Notes: a model not told the origin generated them from the sequence alone. Numbered from the stretch's first letter, positions 1 to 13,274 are shown. The stretch is 64,000 nucleotides of DNA from Patella vulgata (GCF_932274485.2 NC_065882.2:30708890-30772889), one strand, 5' to 3'. A program made the numbers and translations.

Positions 1-275
1 GATGGCTGAATGGTTAGCGTGCGCGCGCTGTATCATAAAGTCTGTCATTGAGTCGACTGGCGTGGTTTCGAATCCCCGGTTGTACGTGGCAAGGAGTAGG
101 GTCGCCTGTCCAACCTCGTGGGTTTTTCTCCGGGTCCTCCGGTTTCCTCCCACTGCTAAAGACCCCTACGCGCAAGCGAATTATTAAAATAAATTTAAAC
201 CATATGTTAGTCCCGAAATGACCTAGTTTGTGTCGAGTGGACGTTAAACTCCATTTCTCTCTCTCTCTCTTACAA
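1..275 (+). repeat. tRNA-derived SINE, cut by the window edge
   Basis: The start reads like a tRNA head: an A-box-like TGGCTGAATGG near base 4 and a B-box-like GGTTTCGAATCC near base 63. A conserved body follows (GGGTTTTTCTCCGGGTCC near 119), then a 3' end with GACGTTAAACTCC and a (TC)n tail at about 258-272. The same family occurs on minus at 5690-6003 and 55189-55455. The first bases may be missing. It is not called as a tRNA gene because the body and tail are SINE-like and the arms do not fold cleanly. Confidence 0.8.
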
Positions 276-279
276 CGGA

Positions 280-2040
280 TTAAAGAAATTAAGGTATCGG
301 TGGGTAGCCCGGGGATTTGACTATCATATGATATCAATTTCACACGAATCCTATGAGAGAGCAGCAAAATATGACATGCTGAAAATCAAGTATTTTCTGA
401 TTTGGAGCGATTTTGGATGCCTATATCTAGAAAACTGTTCCAAGGATTTTTCTTAAACTTTCCCTATCGAGAGTCCCCCCGGTAGTCGTGTGCATTAATC
501 CATCCAATAAGACTTTGAAGTGTCTGCAATATGTAAAGTAACAGACTGAAAATCGAAAAAAGTTTAAAATTGTCAAATTTTAGAAAATGCTCTATTATTT
601 CTTTATTTTAACAGATTTTCAAAAAAAAGTTATACATTCAGATAGCTGTCCTAATTTCGATTCTAACCATGTATAATATGTATTGAGTTATTGAAACTTA
701 ATTTTCGATATTTTTGACATTTTGATATTTTTGACACTTTTGAACATAGGATTTCCCAGGGGCATTTTATCTGATCAGAGACAATGTAATATTTCATTAC
801 ATAGCCCTGTGCCTATTTGATTTCTCCATCAGATGTTAGCGGACCAAAAGAACTAAAGTATCGTTGGATAGCCCCATAAATGGACTATCATATGACATCT
901 GAATGATACGATTTAGATGGCTAGAAAATAAATTATGGTACGCCGAAAATCTAGTATTTTCCGTTTTGGAGCATTTTGAGACGCCATTACCTCGAAAACT
1001 AAAGCTACAATTTTTTACCCCGAGTCCTATTGGTGGACTATAGCGTGAGTCCAAAAATAAAAGCATTGAAATAATATAAGTGGTCGAAAAAGAGCCTCAA
1101 TCTTGGAAAAAAAGTTGAAAAATCCTTAAAAAATCCTTAAATTACTGAAAATGCTCTTCTATTTTTTTTTGTTTGGAAAACAGCTGAATGGATTTTTCTG
1201 AAACTTCTTGTACATAAGGTTAGGTAACCAAACAACTTGTTAAAACTATCCCGACAATGATTCAAAAACCGGAAGTAGTCAAAAAAATATCCGATATTTT
1301 GAGAAAAAAAATCATAAAAAGTAAAAAAATGGGGATCTTGCGAAAAAAGTGATTACTACGTAAGATTTCATCGAATCAAATCAACTAAAGTGTCATTGGA
1401 AAGTTCGAGCAATGGACGATCTTGTGACATCTAAATGGTAAAAATTCGCAGGTTAGGCAATTTATAATGGAACACTCAAAATCTATTATTTTCCTTTTTG
1501 GAGCCTATTCAGACGCTTTTATTTCGAAAACTTCTCTTATTTCCTTTCTAAAACTTCTGTTACTTAAGACTCCTAACAGTGGTCTATGGTGTGAACCCAA
1601 ATTTAAAATCCTCAATATAGTATAAATGGTCCAAAAGGGCCACAATCTTTGAAAAAAGTCGAAAAATCGTTATATCTGTAAATCTGCTTCTAATGGTATA
1701 AGGGAGGTAAAACTGTCCAATGGATCTTTCTGAAACTTCTGGCACAGGAAGTTAAATTCCCATACATGTACCACTTGTTAAATCTGTCCTGATAATGATC
1801 CGTAAACAGGAAGTAGTAAAAAAATATATTCGATATTTTAAAAAAAAGACAGTAAAAAAATCGGTGCTCTTGCAACAATTGAGATTTCACCGTCGGGTGT
1901 GACCGGATCAAAACATCTAAGGTATCGTTTGGTAGATCGATAAATGGGCTATTGTATGACACACTGCCTGTCTGAATCCTGAAAGCCGGTTCAGTGCTGC
2001 TTGCAGGTCTAGTTAGGCTCAAGACTATTGTTATTACTAA
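280..2040 (+). repeat. Family G: diverged tandem repeat, period about 530 bp
   Basis: A recognisable segment (motif ..AAGTATCGTTGGATAGCC.. with a nearby CTATCATATGACATC) recurs near 282, 848, 1383 and 1914, giving a period of roughly 530-566 bp. Copies are strongly diverged and AT-rich. Related sequence appears again near 4700-5100. The apparent reading frames on minus are short and lie inside the repeat; no gene is supported. Confidence 0.6.
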
Positions 2041-4035
2041 AATTATTCTTCTTATTAGGCTTTCACCTGCGTAGCTTGTGTGAAACACTATTGTTTTTGT
2101 TAAAATTATTCTTATTATTATTCTTATTATTATTATTATTTTTTTTTTCCAATTTGATTGTATCTTAGAAACTACTTGTCGGATTGATTCGATGTCTTCG
2201 GTTTTACTGGAAAAGTGGGTGTGACTTAGAGATTAAAGCTATTTCGAACGTTCTGCTACAATGCGAAATGTCCGAAATCGTCGATTTTTGAAATATTGCC
2301 GTAATATTAACAATAATCGTCGGATTTTAACATTGGATACATTTTGACATAGCCAGAGACAAGGCACATAGCCATGGTTCTTTAGATTTTTGATTTTCCA
2401 CGAATCGTCGGAGATATTAGGCGCCAAATTTTGAAAATTTAAATTTTTACAAAAAACTTTTTTATTCATGAATATTTTAATGTGGTATTTTACCCAGGGT
2501 TAAAGAGTCATCTGATTTGACCAAAAATGGCACCATTTTTTGTCATCGTAAATTTCCTTGACCCCCATTGGCTAATTCAGTTTTTCAGTCCTGGATTAAT
2601 TATTTATTGCTCGATTTGTATAAAACAAAGTTCATATGCTCCGTAATCCAAAATGTCATTTTTTTTGTTACCGGTAAAGTTACCTTTCGGCAACGGAAGT
2701 GACATAAATTTAGCAAAAACTACAATTTTGACAGTTCGGTACCACTTTTTGAAAGCAAATATTATTTTTTTCAAATCTGGTATGACTGAAAGTGTGTGCC
2801 CTGTCAAGGCGCAGAAAACATTGGGCTCAGTTTTTTTAATTTTGATTTCGTTTTCGGGTCATTTTGATTTAAAGGTGAAAAAAGGTGAAAAAATGAGCTA
2901 TTTACAACCCATTCAGGCTTTTCATATTTTAAAATATTTCTTCGCAACTTTCATAAACTTGTAGCATTAATCCATACGAAGAGAATCTATCTCAAAATTA
3001 GTTTGTAATATGAGCAGTTGCCGAGAAATGGTCAATTTTGCATGAGTCACTCTTTACGCTATTGTGTCTGAAAAAGAGTCAATTATTATTGGATTTTCAT
3101 AAAAGTGACACCATTTGATGCATAATGTCAATTGTGACTAGTTCAACTCAATTTAACATTTTCCATGTCACCGGAAATGACGAAATTTGGGTAAAAACTG
3201 TATTTATAGCCTTAGAAACAAATAATTTATTGAAATGAGTCATATTTGTTGTTTGTTTAATATTTTGATATTTGATTCTAATCAACTAATAGAATGAACC
3301 CATACGATCATATAGGTATCACAAAATGGTTTCTAACTTGTTCAGTTGTAGAGAAATAGGTAATTTTCAACAGGTCACTTTTCAAGGTTTTTTGTCCATA
3401 AAAGTGTCAATTATTATTCGATTTTCATGAAATTTTCACTATGTGATACCTAATGCCATTTACGATTTCATACAAGTAATTTAAGATTTTCATTATCACC
3501 GGAAGTAACGTCATTTTGGCAAAAACTGTATTTTTAGCTTTCAAAACAGATATTTTATTCAAATGAGTCTGAGTTGTTATGTTTTTAAAATTATGATATT
3601 TGATTCCAATCAACAAATAGAATAAACCCATACGATCATACAGATTCCAGAAAATGGTTTCTAACTTGTATGGTTGCAGAGGAATTGACGGTTTTCTACA
3701 AGTCACTTTTTAAGGTTTTTGGTCTATAAAAGTGGCAATTATTATTCAATTTACATAAAATTTTCATCATGTGATGCTTTATGCCATTTCTGATTTCATA
3801 AAACTAATTGAATATTTTCATTATCACCGGAAGTACTGTACACTTACATGTAACAAATATATAAAATGAATTGATATTGCTGGATTTGGTTGATTCGGCG
3901 TCCATTTTATTTGATGTGTGCAATGATGAGGTGGAAACCTGTTTAATGGTTTCATTGGTACCGGAAGTGACATATGTTTAGGGTAACGTGGCACCCGTGA
4001 AACCCGTCATTACTGCATCGCAGTTCTAGTTCTTC
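2040..4035 (+). repeat. Family D interspersed repeat with ~327-bp internal tandem units
   Basis: It begins at GCGTAGCTTGTGTGAAACAC and an (ATT)n tract and ends at a TCGCAGTTCTAGTT motif with another (ATT)n tract. Three internal units start near 3079, 3408 and 3737 and each carries ACCGGAA(G/A)T near its middle. Other D copies are at 6630-7072 continued at 11508-13090, and at 51740-53090. No open frame is convincing. Confidence 0.6.
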
Positions 4036-5200
4036 TTATTATTATTATTATTTTTTTTTTATTTGGGGGAGCCTATTTCTCAGCAACTATTAGAGATAGA
4101 GGTCTGAAGTTTGGTTTTCTCCAGGGAAACTGGGTGGTGGTTAGTGCTTATATGTAAAACTAAATTTGTGCGCATACCGGAAATGCGTCAAATCTGTCAC
4201 GTGCACGCAAATTGAAAATCGGCCACAATTCTGCTAATTCTCAACCGATTTTTCTGATATTTACATTTTTGCATAGCCGGAGACATTTCTGAGTTGATAG
4301 CAGTTCAAAAACGTCGAATTTTGAAACTTTGTCGCTTTCATTTTTTCGGTGAAAATTGGAAAATTTTCAAAATTTTTATTTTTGGGAATTTTGTAATTTT
4401 GATTACATTTTTGTATAGCTGACATCATTCCGGTGCCAGCGATATAAGTTTTGTTCTGAAATTCGGATATTGATTTTGGTCGATTTTTGCGATTTTTAGT
4501 CAAATTTTAATAACTCAAAAACGGCTCCAACGATTTTTCTGAAACTTCAGGAATATGAAGTCAAAGGACCAAACCAGTTCATGAACTATAAATGAAAATC
4601 CTCTAATCACCGGAAGTAGTCAAGAAATGTATCTGAACTTTGACAAAATTCAGAAAAATGGGTGCCTGTGCGGAAAATGCGATGTATCAACTGTGTTCTT
4701 GTTGTTTAGTTAAAGTTTTATATCATTTAATAGCCAATTGAATTGTCTATCAGGTGGTACTTCAGCGACAAGTTTCTATCAAAAAATAAAAAAGTTATAT
4801 GACCTTGAAAAGTGAGGTATTTTGCGATTTCGAGCAACTTTAGACGCATGTTTCTCGGAAACGCCCCCAAGGATTTTTTTAAAACTTTCTCAATCGAGAG
4901 ATAAATGGGTACTCTGTTGTGTGAAACCACTGTATCATTTTTTGAAATGTCAGGGGTAGCCGAAAAATGAGATCGAAAATCGAAAATGTCGTATTTTTAC
5001 GATTTGGAGCATTTTTAGAGGTCTATTTCTCGAAAAGTCAACATAATATTTTTTTGGAACTTCTTCTACAGAGAGGCCTATCAGTAGTGTTATATATAAA
5101 AACATTGTACAACAGTTCCAAATTTCAGGAGTAGCAGAACAAAGGGATCGAAAATTGAACACGGCACCTTTCATTGTTAAGTGAAACATAAGAGGGGATA
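4036..5200 (+). repeat. Further D/G-related diverged repeat
   Basis: It starts after an (ATT)n tract with 'CTCAGCAACT', as the other D copies do, then turns into G-like sequence (4700-5100 resembles 300-500). CCGGAAGT-type motifs are at about 4175 and 4610. No gene is seen. Confidence 0.45.
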
Positions 5201-5689
5201 CAATCTGTACGTTTTGTCAACGTATAGAGCCAATTCAAGAGTGCTTTTATCAGTGATGATATTTGAACTAAAATTATTTCAACTATGAGTGTTTTCTTCT
5301 ATCCAAAATATGGGTATAGTGACCCTGTAACAGAAATAGTTGATAGCTGTGTGTAATAATTAGTCTTTGAATTAATATTGTTGCTTCTTTGTCAAAATTA
5401 TCTTATACCGGTAATCATCTGGATAGAAATCGACGGCTCGCGCTGTTTATAAGAAAGTCCAATTTGTTAAGCAGTTGCAGTAGTATCGTACAGTAGTATC
5501 GAATATTGTACCTGTGATAAAAGGCGTGACGCTGTTTGAGCATGGACTCTATCTGTAATTAATATTAAAATTTTATTAGTGACGTCAAATCTTTAAGGTG
5601 CACGAAACTAGAAAATTGGCGATATTTCATTGAATATTCAATCAATTTTTGAACCAGTTACATATTTGAGTAGCTGACATGAACGCGAT
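5201..5689. other. No gene recognised
   Basis: AT-rich sequence without a convincing open frame or a copy elsewhere in the window. Confidence 0.4.
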
Positions 5690-6003
5690 TCCGAAGTCCC
5701 GTGTACACATTGGTGTGGCCGTAAAAGATCCCGTGGCGGTAGGAATTCTATATAAAAGAAGACTAGCGGCACTGTACGAGCATGTTTAGAGGTCATTTTG
5801 GGACTAACATACGGTTCATTATTTTTTATTTCAATAATTCGCTTGCGCGTAGGGGTCATTAGCAGTGGGAGGAAACCAGAGGACCCGGAGAAAAACCACG
5901 AGGTTGGACAGGCGACCCTACTCCTTGTCACGTACAACCGGGGAATCGAAACCCCGCCAGTTGACTCAATGACAGACCGTATGATACAGCGCAGTCCCAA
6001 AGG
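5690..6003 (-). repeat. tRNA-derived SINE (same family as the one at base 1)
   Basis: On minus the head starts near 6000, with the B-box-like GGTTTCGATTCCCC, and runs through the same TTTTTCTCCGGGTCC body toward 5795. At 5700-5760 it carries a module (reverse complement GGGATCTTTTACG..CAATGTGTACACGGGA) that the SINE at 11756-12110 also has, so the two families share parts. The 3' tail is not clean. Confidence 0.7.
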
Positions 6004-6170
6004 CTAGCCTACCGTGCAAATTCCAGCCAGCATAATGAATCTATAAAAGAAACATTTATTCCTACTGGCGATTTACAAACAGACCCCAAGGCTAGCCTAC
6101 CGTGTAATTTCCAGCCAGCATAATGTATCTATATAAGAGACATTTATTCCTACTGGCGATTTACAAATAT
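5998..6170. repeat. 88-bp tandem duplication
   Basis: A segment beginning GGCTAGCCTACCGTG at 6002 is repeated from 6090 with few differences. It sits directly beside the SINE head. Confidence 0.75.
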
Positions 6171-6629
6171 TGCATGAAGAAATTAAATTCATAAGAACAG
6201 AAACACGACTAATGCACAGTATCATATTGATTATAAAAGTACAATGTATATATTGGTTACACTATATATGTCACAAAACAACAATCATTAGATAATAATA
6301 ATTATTTACTAATTATATAAATCATTTTAAGAGGAAGGAAAAGCCGCCAATGATTTCTTTCAAACTTACTCAATCGAGATTCTACTGGGTAGTGTATTGT
6401 GTGAAACCCTTGTACAATTTTTCTAATTGTCATGGGTAGCCCAAAAAAGAGATCGAAAATTGAAAACAGCGTATTTTTACGAGTTGGAGCATGTTTAGGG
6501 GTCAATATCTGAGTTATGCTAGAGTGTGTTTTTTTTTTTGGGGGGGGGTGGGAGTGGTGGGGATAGTCTTTTGTCATGCATCTGGCGATCGTGTGACGCC
6601 TTTGCGACCGTGAAAGCCTTCAGCATTGC

Positions 6630-7072
6630 GCGCAATTCTAGTTATTATTATTATTCCAATTTATTTTTGATTAGATCTCAGCAACTGCTTATCGGATCAT
6701 TACGATTTCTTCGGTTTTACTGGAAAAGTGGGTGTGACTTAGAGGATAAAGCTATTTTGAACGTTCTGCGACAATGCGAAATGTCCGAAATCACCGAAGC
6801 TATCGTTTTTAGAAATATTGCAGTAATTTTAACAATAATCATTGGATTTTTACTTTCGATACATTTTGCCATAGCCGGAGACAGGGCACATAGCTACGCT
6901 ACTTTTGATTTTTGATTTTTGGGCAAATCTTCGCAGATATTAGGCGCCAAAATTCGAAAATTTAAATTTTTACAAAAAACTTTTATATCTAGGAATATAT
7001 TTTAGTGGTGTTTTACACAAAATTAACGAGTCATCTGACTTCAGCAAAAATCTGATTTTTTTTGTCTCGGAT
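6630..7072 (+). repeat. Family D copy, left part
   Basis: It starts with GCAATTCTAGTT and (ATT)n, then CTCAGCAACTGCTT, matching 52440 onward. It is interrupted at 7073 by a type A pearl-like element and resumes at about 11508. Confidence 0.65.
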
Positions 7073-10000
7073 AACCAGCGGCTGCCAGGCAGGATAGGCC
7101 CACATTTTCGAGAGATAGATAGAAAACAAGCTAAAACGAAAGTGATTTTTCCTACAATCAAGGGCCATAATTCAGGAAATTACAAATCGATATGCGCAAA
7201 TATCGAAAGGAATCAAGATCTTTGAGTTATAAACTTACATTTCAAGTTTCAACAAAATCGGATAAAAATTGTGACCTCTATAGGGTCCACAACCTTGATA
7301 TACCATATTTTTACGCAATTTGAGAACGAGGGGCGGCCATTTTGTCTGTCAGTTTTGGGCCTAGGGTGTAACGGTGATATAATAATACATTTTTTTAAAT
7401 CGGATAAAAATTATGACCTCTATAGGGTCCACAAGCTAAAAACGAGATTTTTCGTACAATCAGGGGCCATAATTCAGTAAGTTACGGTCCGATATGCGCG
7501 AATATCAAAAGGAACCGAGATAATAATACATTTTTTTAAATCGGATAAAAATTATGACCTCTATAGGGTCCACAAGCTAAAAACGAGATTTTTTGTACAA
7601 TCAGAGGCCATAATTCAGTAAGTGACGGTCCAATATGCGCGAATATCGAAAGGAACCGAGATCTTTGGGTTATAAACTTACATTTCAAATTTCAACAAAA
7701 TCGGATAAAAATTGTGATCTTTATAGGGTCCACAACCTTGATATACCATATTTTTACGCTATTTGAGAACGAACGGCGGCCATTTCGTCTGTCAATTTTG
7801 GGCCGATTTTCACGAAATTCGATACTCAGTCGTCCTTAGGGTTTAACGGTGATATAATAATACGGGTTTTTAAATCGGATAAAAATTATGACCTCTATAA
7901 GGTCCACAAGCCCAAAAACACGTTTTTGCGTACAATCAGGGGCCATAATTCATGAAGTTACGGTCCGATATGCGCGAATATCGAAAGAAACTGAGATCTT
8001 TGTGTTATAAACTGACATTTCAAGTTTCAACAAAATCGGATAAAAATTGTGACCTCTATATGGTCCACAACCCTGATATACCATATTTTTATGCTATTTG
8101 AGAATGAACGGTGGCCATTTTGTCTGTCAGTTTTGGGCCGATTTTCACAAAATTCGATCTCAACCGTCCTTAGGGTTTAACGGTTATATATTAACACGGT
8201 TTTTTAAATCGGATAAAAATTATGACCTCTATAGGGTCCACAAGTCAAAAAACACGTTTTTGCGTACAATCAGGGGCCATAATTCATGAAGTTACGATCC
8301 GATATGCGCGATTATCGAAAGGAACCGAGATCTTTGTGTTATAAACTTACATTTCAAGTTTCAACAAAATCGGATAAAAATTGTGACCTCTATAGGGTCC
8401 ACAACCTTGATATACCTTATAGTCCGATCGTTAATGTAAATCCGTCGGCTTTTCGGGTAGAAATCGTGGAATAAGCTTTATTTTGTAGGTTTTGATGTTT
8501 GATTACAAAAAATCAATGTTGACATTTTTTTTGAGTAGGTCTTCACAGTATGGGAGGCCATTATTTGAGGGTAGCCATTTTGCGATAATATTCCAAATTA
8601 TTTTTTATTTTCACCTTATTTATAATGTTATCGACATATCAACTGTGATTTGGCAATGTATTAATATTGGCGGCATTCATGACTATATCTCAGATTGTTT
8701 TCCATCATTTCATGATGATATTTCCAAGATGGCGCCCATTTTTATCGGGAAAATCAGTCGATGTGCTGATTTCGATTAAGTAGTAGTGTTTGGTGTTTAT
8801 ATATGTTTTCGGGGTCACAAATTCCATTCCTGACATTTACAACCTTGTAAAATTATCACATGTTCATATACTTAACATATTACCAAGATGGCGGGCATTT
8901 TTGGCAGGGTAAATGAGAGGATGTGCAGATTTTGATTAAGTGGTAGTGTTTGGTGCCAATATATATGTTTACGGGGGTGCAGAATCAATTTCTGACATTT
9001 ACAACATTGTAAAATGTTCACATGTTCACATATTTAGTATATTTCCAATATTGCTGCCACTTGTGGCGGGAAAATCGGACGATGGGTTGATTTCGATTAA
9101 GTAGTTGTCTTTGGTGACAATATATATGTTTTCAGGGAGGCAGATTCGTTTTCTGTCATATACAACTACGTAAAATGGTCGTATTTTCACCAATTTAGCA
9201 TATTTCCAAGATGGTGGAACGTTTATTTATCATCGATTTTCCTGGGAAAGTAAAACTTATTCCTGGCATGAAGGCGAAAAGAGCATAGCGGCAGCGTGGT
9301 GCTTACGCCACGTGCCCATCATGCGCCTGCAACGACCACACCAAGCGCTTACTACAAGATCTTTCTACGCTCATTGCCAAGATCTGGCTGCGCGAAAAGT
9401 GTTCCCACCATGATCTCACGGTTACCAGTCAGACCGGGATATTTTCTCACCACACTCCAGTGACATGCTATGGTAGGCATAAGGCGTTCTCTCATCACGC
9501 CTATGGAGACTGGGCCATGCTCACCCGTCCTCATCCACTTTCAAAGCAGAAAACAACCAATAGTCAAGCAATCAAGAACATTTAATAGTTTTCTTGAGGT
9601 TTCCTATATGGTTGCTAGACTGGAGCTGATGGGTGAGGCTCAGTATCTTCCCTATATATACATAAAGGTCGTAACGACGTAGCAAGCATATGGCCAGGAG
9701 CTTCGTTCCAGCCTGGCTGCAACGTGAATGATAGTTGTGGGGACGTGGCTGTAAATGAAATACTTGCTAAGAAGCCCTTATAGCATAGATTATGTTATCA
9801 ACTGACTTCCAAGATGAATGTAGAACGAACATGTTGAATGATATTGCGCTGGATTTCAACTACTACATTGTTGGATATTATACCTAATGGGTAAACTCGA
9901 CACAGGCTTCCAGGAACATGCTACAAGCTTATACATAGCAGAATTGGATTCAGAAACCTTTACAGTAATGTGTTTAGAAAACGTCCTGCCACAAACAAAA

Positions 10001-11507
10001 ATATGCTGAATGTGTGAACATACCACCATTTCACGCAGTTGTAAATGGCAGAAATCGAATCTGCGCCCCCAAAAAACAAATATTGACACTAAAACGCGAC
10101 TACGTTATCAAAATCAGCACATCGTCCCATTTTCCCGCCTGACATGAAAGCCATATTGGAAATATGCTAAATATGTGAACATGTGATAATTTTACACAGT
10201 TGTAAACGGCAAAAATGGAATCTGCTCCCCCAAAAATATATCCTGGTACCATAGACGACTACTTATTCATTATCCGCACATTGTTCCATCTTCCCGCCAA
10301 AAATGGCCGTCATATTGTAAATGTGTAAAATAATCATTTTACATCATTTTACACAGTTGTTACTGACCGAAATGGATTCTGTGCCCTTCAAAACATATAT
10401 ATTGACACCAACGACGACTACTTAATCAATATCAGCACATCGTCCTATTCTTCCGCCAAAAAATGACCGCCATCTTGGAAATATGCTAAGTATATGAACA
10501 TGTGATCATTTTACAAGGTTGTAAATGTCAGGAATGGAATCTGTGGCCCCGAAAACATATATGTTGACACCAAGCACTACTACTTAATCGAAATCAGCAC
10601 ATCGTCCGATTTTCCCGCTAAAAATGGTCGCCATCTTGGAAATATCATACTGAAATGATGGAAAACAATCTGAAGTATAGTCATGAATCCTGCCAATATC
10701 AATACATTGCCAAATCACAGTTGATATGTCGATAACATTATAAATAAGGTGAAAATAATAAAATAATTTGGAATTTTATCGCAAAATGGCTACCCTCAAA
10801 TAATGGCATCCCATACTATGAAGACCTACTCAGAAAAAATGTCAACATTGGTTTTTTGTAATCAAACATCAAAACCTACAAAATAAAGCTTATTCCATGA
10901 TTTCTACCCGAAAAGCCGACGGATGGGAATTATGTAACAAACCGAATCCGACTAATAATTTTACGCTATTTGAGAACGAACAGTGGCCATTTTGTCTGTC
11001 AGTTTTGGGCCGATTTTCACGAAATTCGAACTCAACCGTCCTTAGGGTTTAACGGTGATATAGTAATATGGTTTCTTAAATCGGATAAAAATTATGACCT
11101 CTATAGGGTCCACAAGCCAAAAAACACGTTTTTGCGTACAATCAGGGGCCATAATTCAGGAAGTTACGGTCCGATATGCGCGAATATCGAAAGGAACCCA
11201 GATCTTTGGGTTATAAACTTACATATTAAGTTTCAACAAAATCAGATAAAAATTGTGACCTCTACAGTGTTCACAAGCCAAAAACGTGATTTTTTGTACA
11301 ATCAGGGGCCATAATCCATGAAGTTATGGTCCAATAGATGCCAATATCGAAAGGAACCGAGATCTTAGGGTGATAAACCTATATTTCAAGTTTCATTGAA
11401 ATCGGATAAAAATTGTGGCCTGTAGACTGTTCACAAACAATTGTGGACGGACGGACGGACAGGGGCGACGACAATATACGTCCACATGAATATGTGGGCG
11501 TATAAAA
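7073..11507 (+). mobile_element. Type A pearl-like (HINE-type) element, interrupted
   Basis: The 5' end has AACCAGCGGCTGCCAGGCAGG followed by a subterminal CGCCCACATTTTC. The core is made of ~165-bp units, each with GACCTCTATAGGGTCCACAA and GGGGCCATAATTC. The 3' end has a (GGAC)n tract, GGGGCGACGACAATA and a hairpin ending GTGGGCGTATAAAA near 11507. The plan (5' subterminal repeat, tandem core, microsatellite, 3' hairpin) matches what is known of pearl and Helentron-associated elements. No transposase gene is present. It is inserted in a family D copy and is split by a foldback element at 8421-10954. Confidence 0.75.
8421..10954. mobile_element. Foldback element with long inverted arms of ~158-bp repeats
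   Basis: The sequence after 8421 (CCGTCGGCTTTTCGGG, then TTGTAGGTTTTGATG) returns in inverted order ending near 10954. Each arm is about 800-950 bp and includes ~158-bp tandem units: starts near 8729, 8886, 9045 and 9210 on the left, and near 10140, 10297, 10455 and 10612 (inverted) on the right. The centre (9240-9990) is unlike anything else here and has no convincing gene. The type A core resumes directly on both sides, so this is an insertion into it. The family is not recognised, and the target duplication could not be settled. Confidence 0.7.
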
Positions 11508-11550
11508 AGGTGTAAAATTAAGCTATTTACAACCCTTCCAGCGTTTTCAT

Positions 11551-12166
11551 CATAGGCGTACGAGCTGGGGGGGGCTGGTGGGGTGGCCGCCCCCCCATTT
11601 TGGGCACCAAATGCTGGGAAAATTTGGGCACACAATTGTACTTTGTAAAATTTGTATAAAAAAAATATTGTCTTCTTGAATGTGTCCAATTTAACAGCAA
11701 ATTTATTATTATTATGTAACATACTAAGAACCTAACTACATTTTTTGGGTACCAAAATGAAATGAAATGGAGTTTAACGTCCTACTGTTTTGCTCCTAAC
11801 CTGGGCTAATGAAGACGGGCATACGCCATACAGTGTGCTATGAGGGAAATTTTGCCCGGACAGCGGCACTATGGCCTACTCTTATATCGAATTCCAACTG
11901 CCAAGGGATCTTTTACGTGCACGCCAATGTGTACACGGGACCTCGGTTTTTCATGCCATCCGAACGACTAGACAGCTTTCCTTGTCAGGCCCTCTGTCCT
12001 GCATCACTGACAAGGGAGAACCACGCCGGAAAATCTGGGTGAACTTTCTCGGCCAATGCAGAGATCGAACACCCGACCTCGCGTCTTACCCACTTAGCCA
12101 CGTGATCCCCTTTTGGGCACCAACCACCACCGCCCCCCCAGACAAAAATTTCCCCGTACGCCTATG
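11551..12166. mobile_element. hAT-like non-autonomous element with 8-bp target duplication
   Basis: Ends are CATAGGCGTACG and CGTACGCCTATG, flanked by GTTTTCAT at 11543-11550 and 12167-12174. An 8-bp duplication is the hAT signature. G-rich and C-rich blocks lie just inside the ends. It carries a SINE at 11756-12110. No transposase frame is seen. Confidence 0.85.
11756..12110 (-). repeat. tRNA-headed SINE with ATTTC tail
   Basis: On minus the head starts at 12110 with an A-box-like TGGCTAAGTGGG and a B-box-like GTGTTCGATCTC. The body runs down to a 3' end with GACGTTAAACTCC and (ATTTC)n. Near-identical flanks TTTTGGG(T/C)ACCAA at 11743-11755 and 12111-12123 are the target duplication. The sister copy is 19134-19459. 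Confidence 0.85.
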
Positions 12167-13274
12167 GTTTTCATATTTTAAAATATTGCTTCGTAACTTT
12201 CATAAACTCGTAGCAATAATCTATACGGAGAGAATGTATGTGAAAATTAATTTGTAATATGTGCAGTTGCCGAGAAATGGTCAATTTTGCATGAGTCACT
12301 CTTTACGCTATTGTGCCTGTAAAAAAGTCAATTATTATTGGATTGTCATAAAAGTGACACCATTTGATGTATAATGTCAATTGTGACTAGTTCAACTCAA
12401 TTTAACATTTTCAATGTCACCGGAAATAACGAAATTTGGACAAAAACTGTATTTATAGCCTTCGAAACAAATAATTTATTTAAATGAGTCGTATTTGTTG
12501 TTTGTTTAAGATTTTGATATTTGATTCTAATCAACTAAAAGAATGAACCCATACGATCATATAGATATCACAAAACGGTTTCTAACTTGTTCAGTTGCGG
12601 AGAAATAGGCAATTTTCAACAGGTCACTTTTCAAGGTTTTTTGTCCATAAAAGTGTGAATTATAATTCGATTTTCATGAAATTTTCACTGTGTGATACCT
12701 AATGCCATATATGATTTCATACAAGTAATTTAAGATTTTCATTATCACCGGAAGTAACATCATTTTGGCAGAAACTGTATTTTTAGCCTTCAAAACAGAT
12801 ATTTTATTCAAATGAGGCTGATTTGTAATGTTTTTAAAATTATGATATTTGATTCCAATCAGCAAATAGATTAAACCCATACGATCATACAGATACCAGA
12901 AAATGGTTTCTTACTTGTATGGTTGCAGAGAAATAGACGATTTTCTACAAGTCATTTTTCAAGGTTTTTGGTCGATAAAAGTGGCAATTATTATTCGATT
13001 TACATAAAATTTTCACCATGTGATGCCTTATGCCATTTCTGATTTCATAAAACTAATTGAACATTTTCATTATTATTATTATTAGAAAATATTGTATCTA
13101 CCGCCATGTTTAATGGGGTCATTGGTGATTGGCTACAATTTTTGGAGTAAGAGTTTCTAATGGAGACATAATAGTTAGATTCCTTGACTATATTTTGAAT
13201 TATTATTGTTTTTAAATGGATTTAAATTATCTTTAACATAACAGTTAAAATAGCTTTGCCTAGTTTCTCATATA

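Larger units (their letters stand above)
11508..13090 (+). repeat. Family D copy, right part
   Basis: It continues the copy that began at 6630. It closely resembles 2880-3830, including ACCGGAAATAAC and ACCGGAAGTAAC units near 12420 and 12748, and ends in (ATT)n. It is interrupted by the hAT-like element at 11551-12166. Confidence 0.65.

Noticed and set aside
1-75. A tRNA gene (also on minus near 6000, 12110, 19459 and 55450)
   Set aside because: A- and B-box-like motifs are present but the sequence runs into SINE bodies and tails and does not fold as a mature tRNA.
5638-6007. Frames on both strands at 5.6-6.0 kb
   Set aside because: SINE sequence; the two strands' frames overlap the same repeat.
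9352-9682. Possible gene in the foldback centre
   Set aside because: Short overlapping frames on both strands without a domain or splice pattern.
11809-12257. Coding frames in 11.8-12.3 kb
   Set aside because: They lie within a SINE and its hAT-like host.
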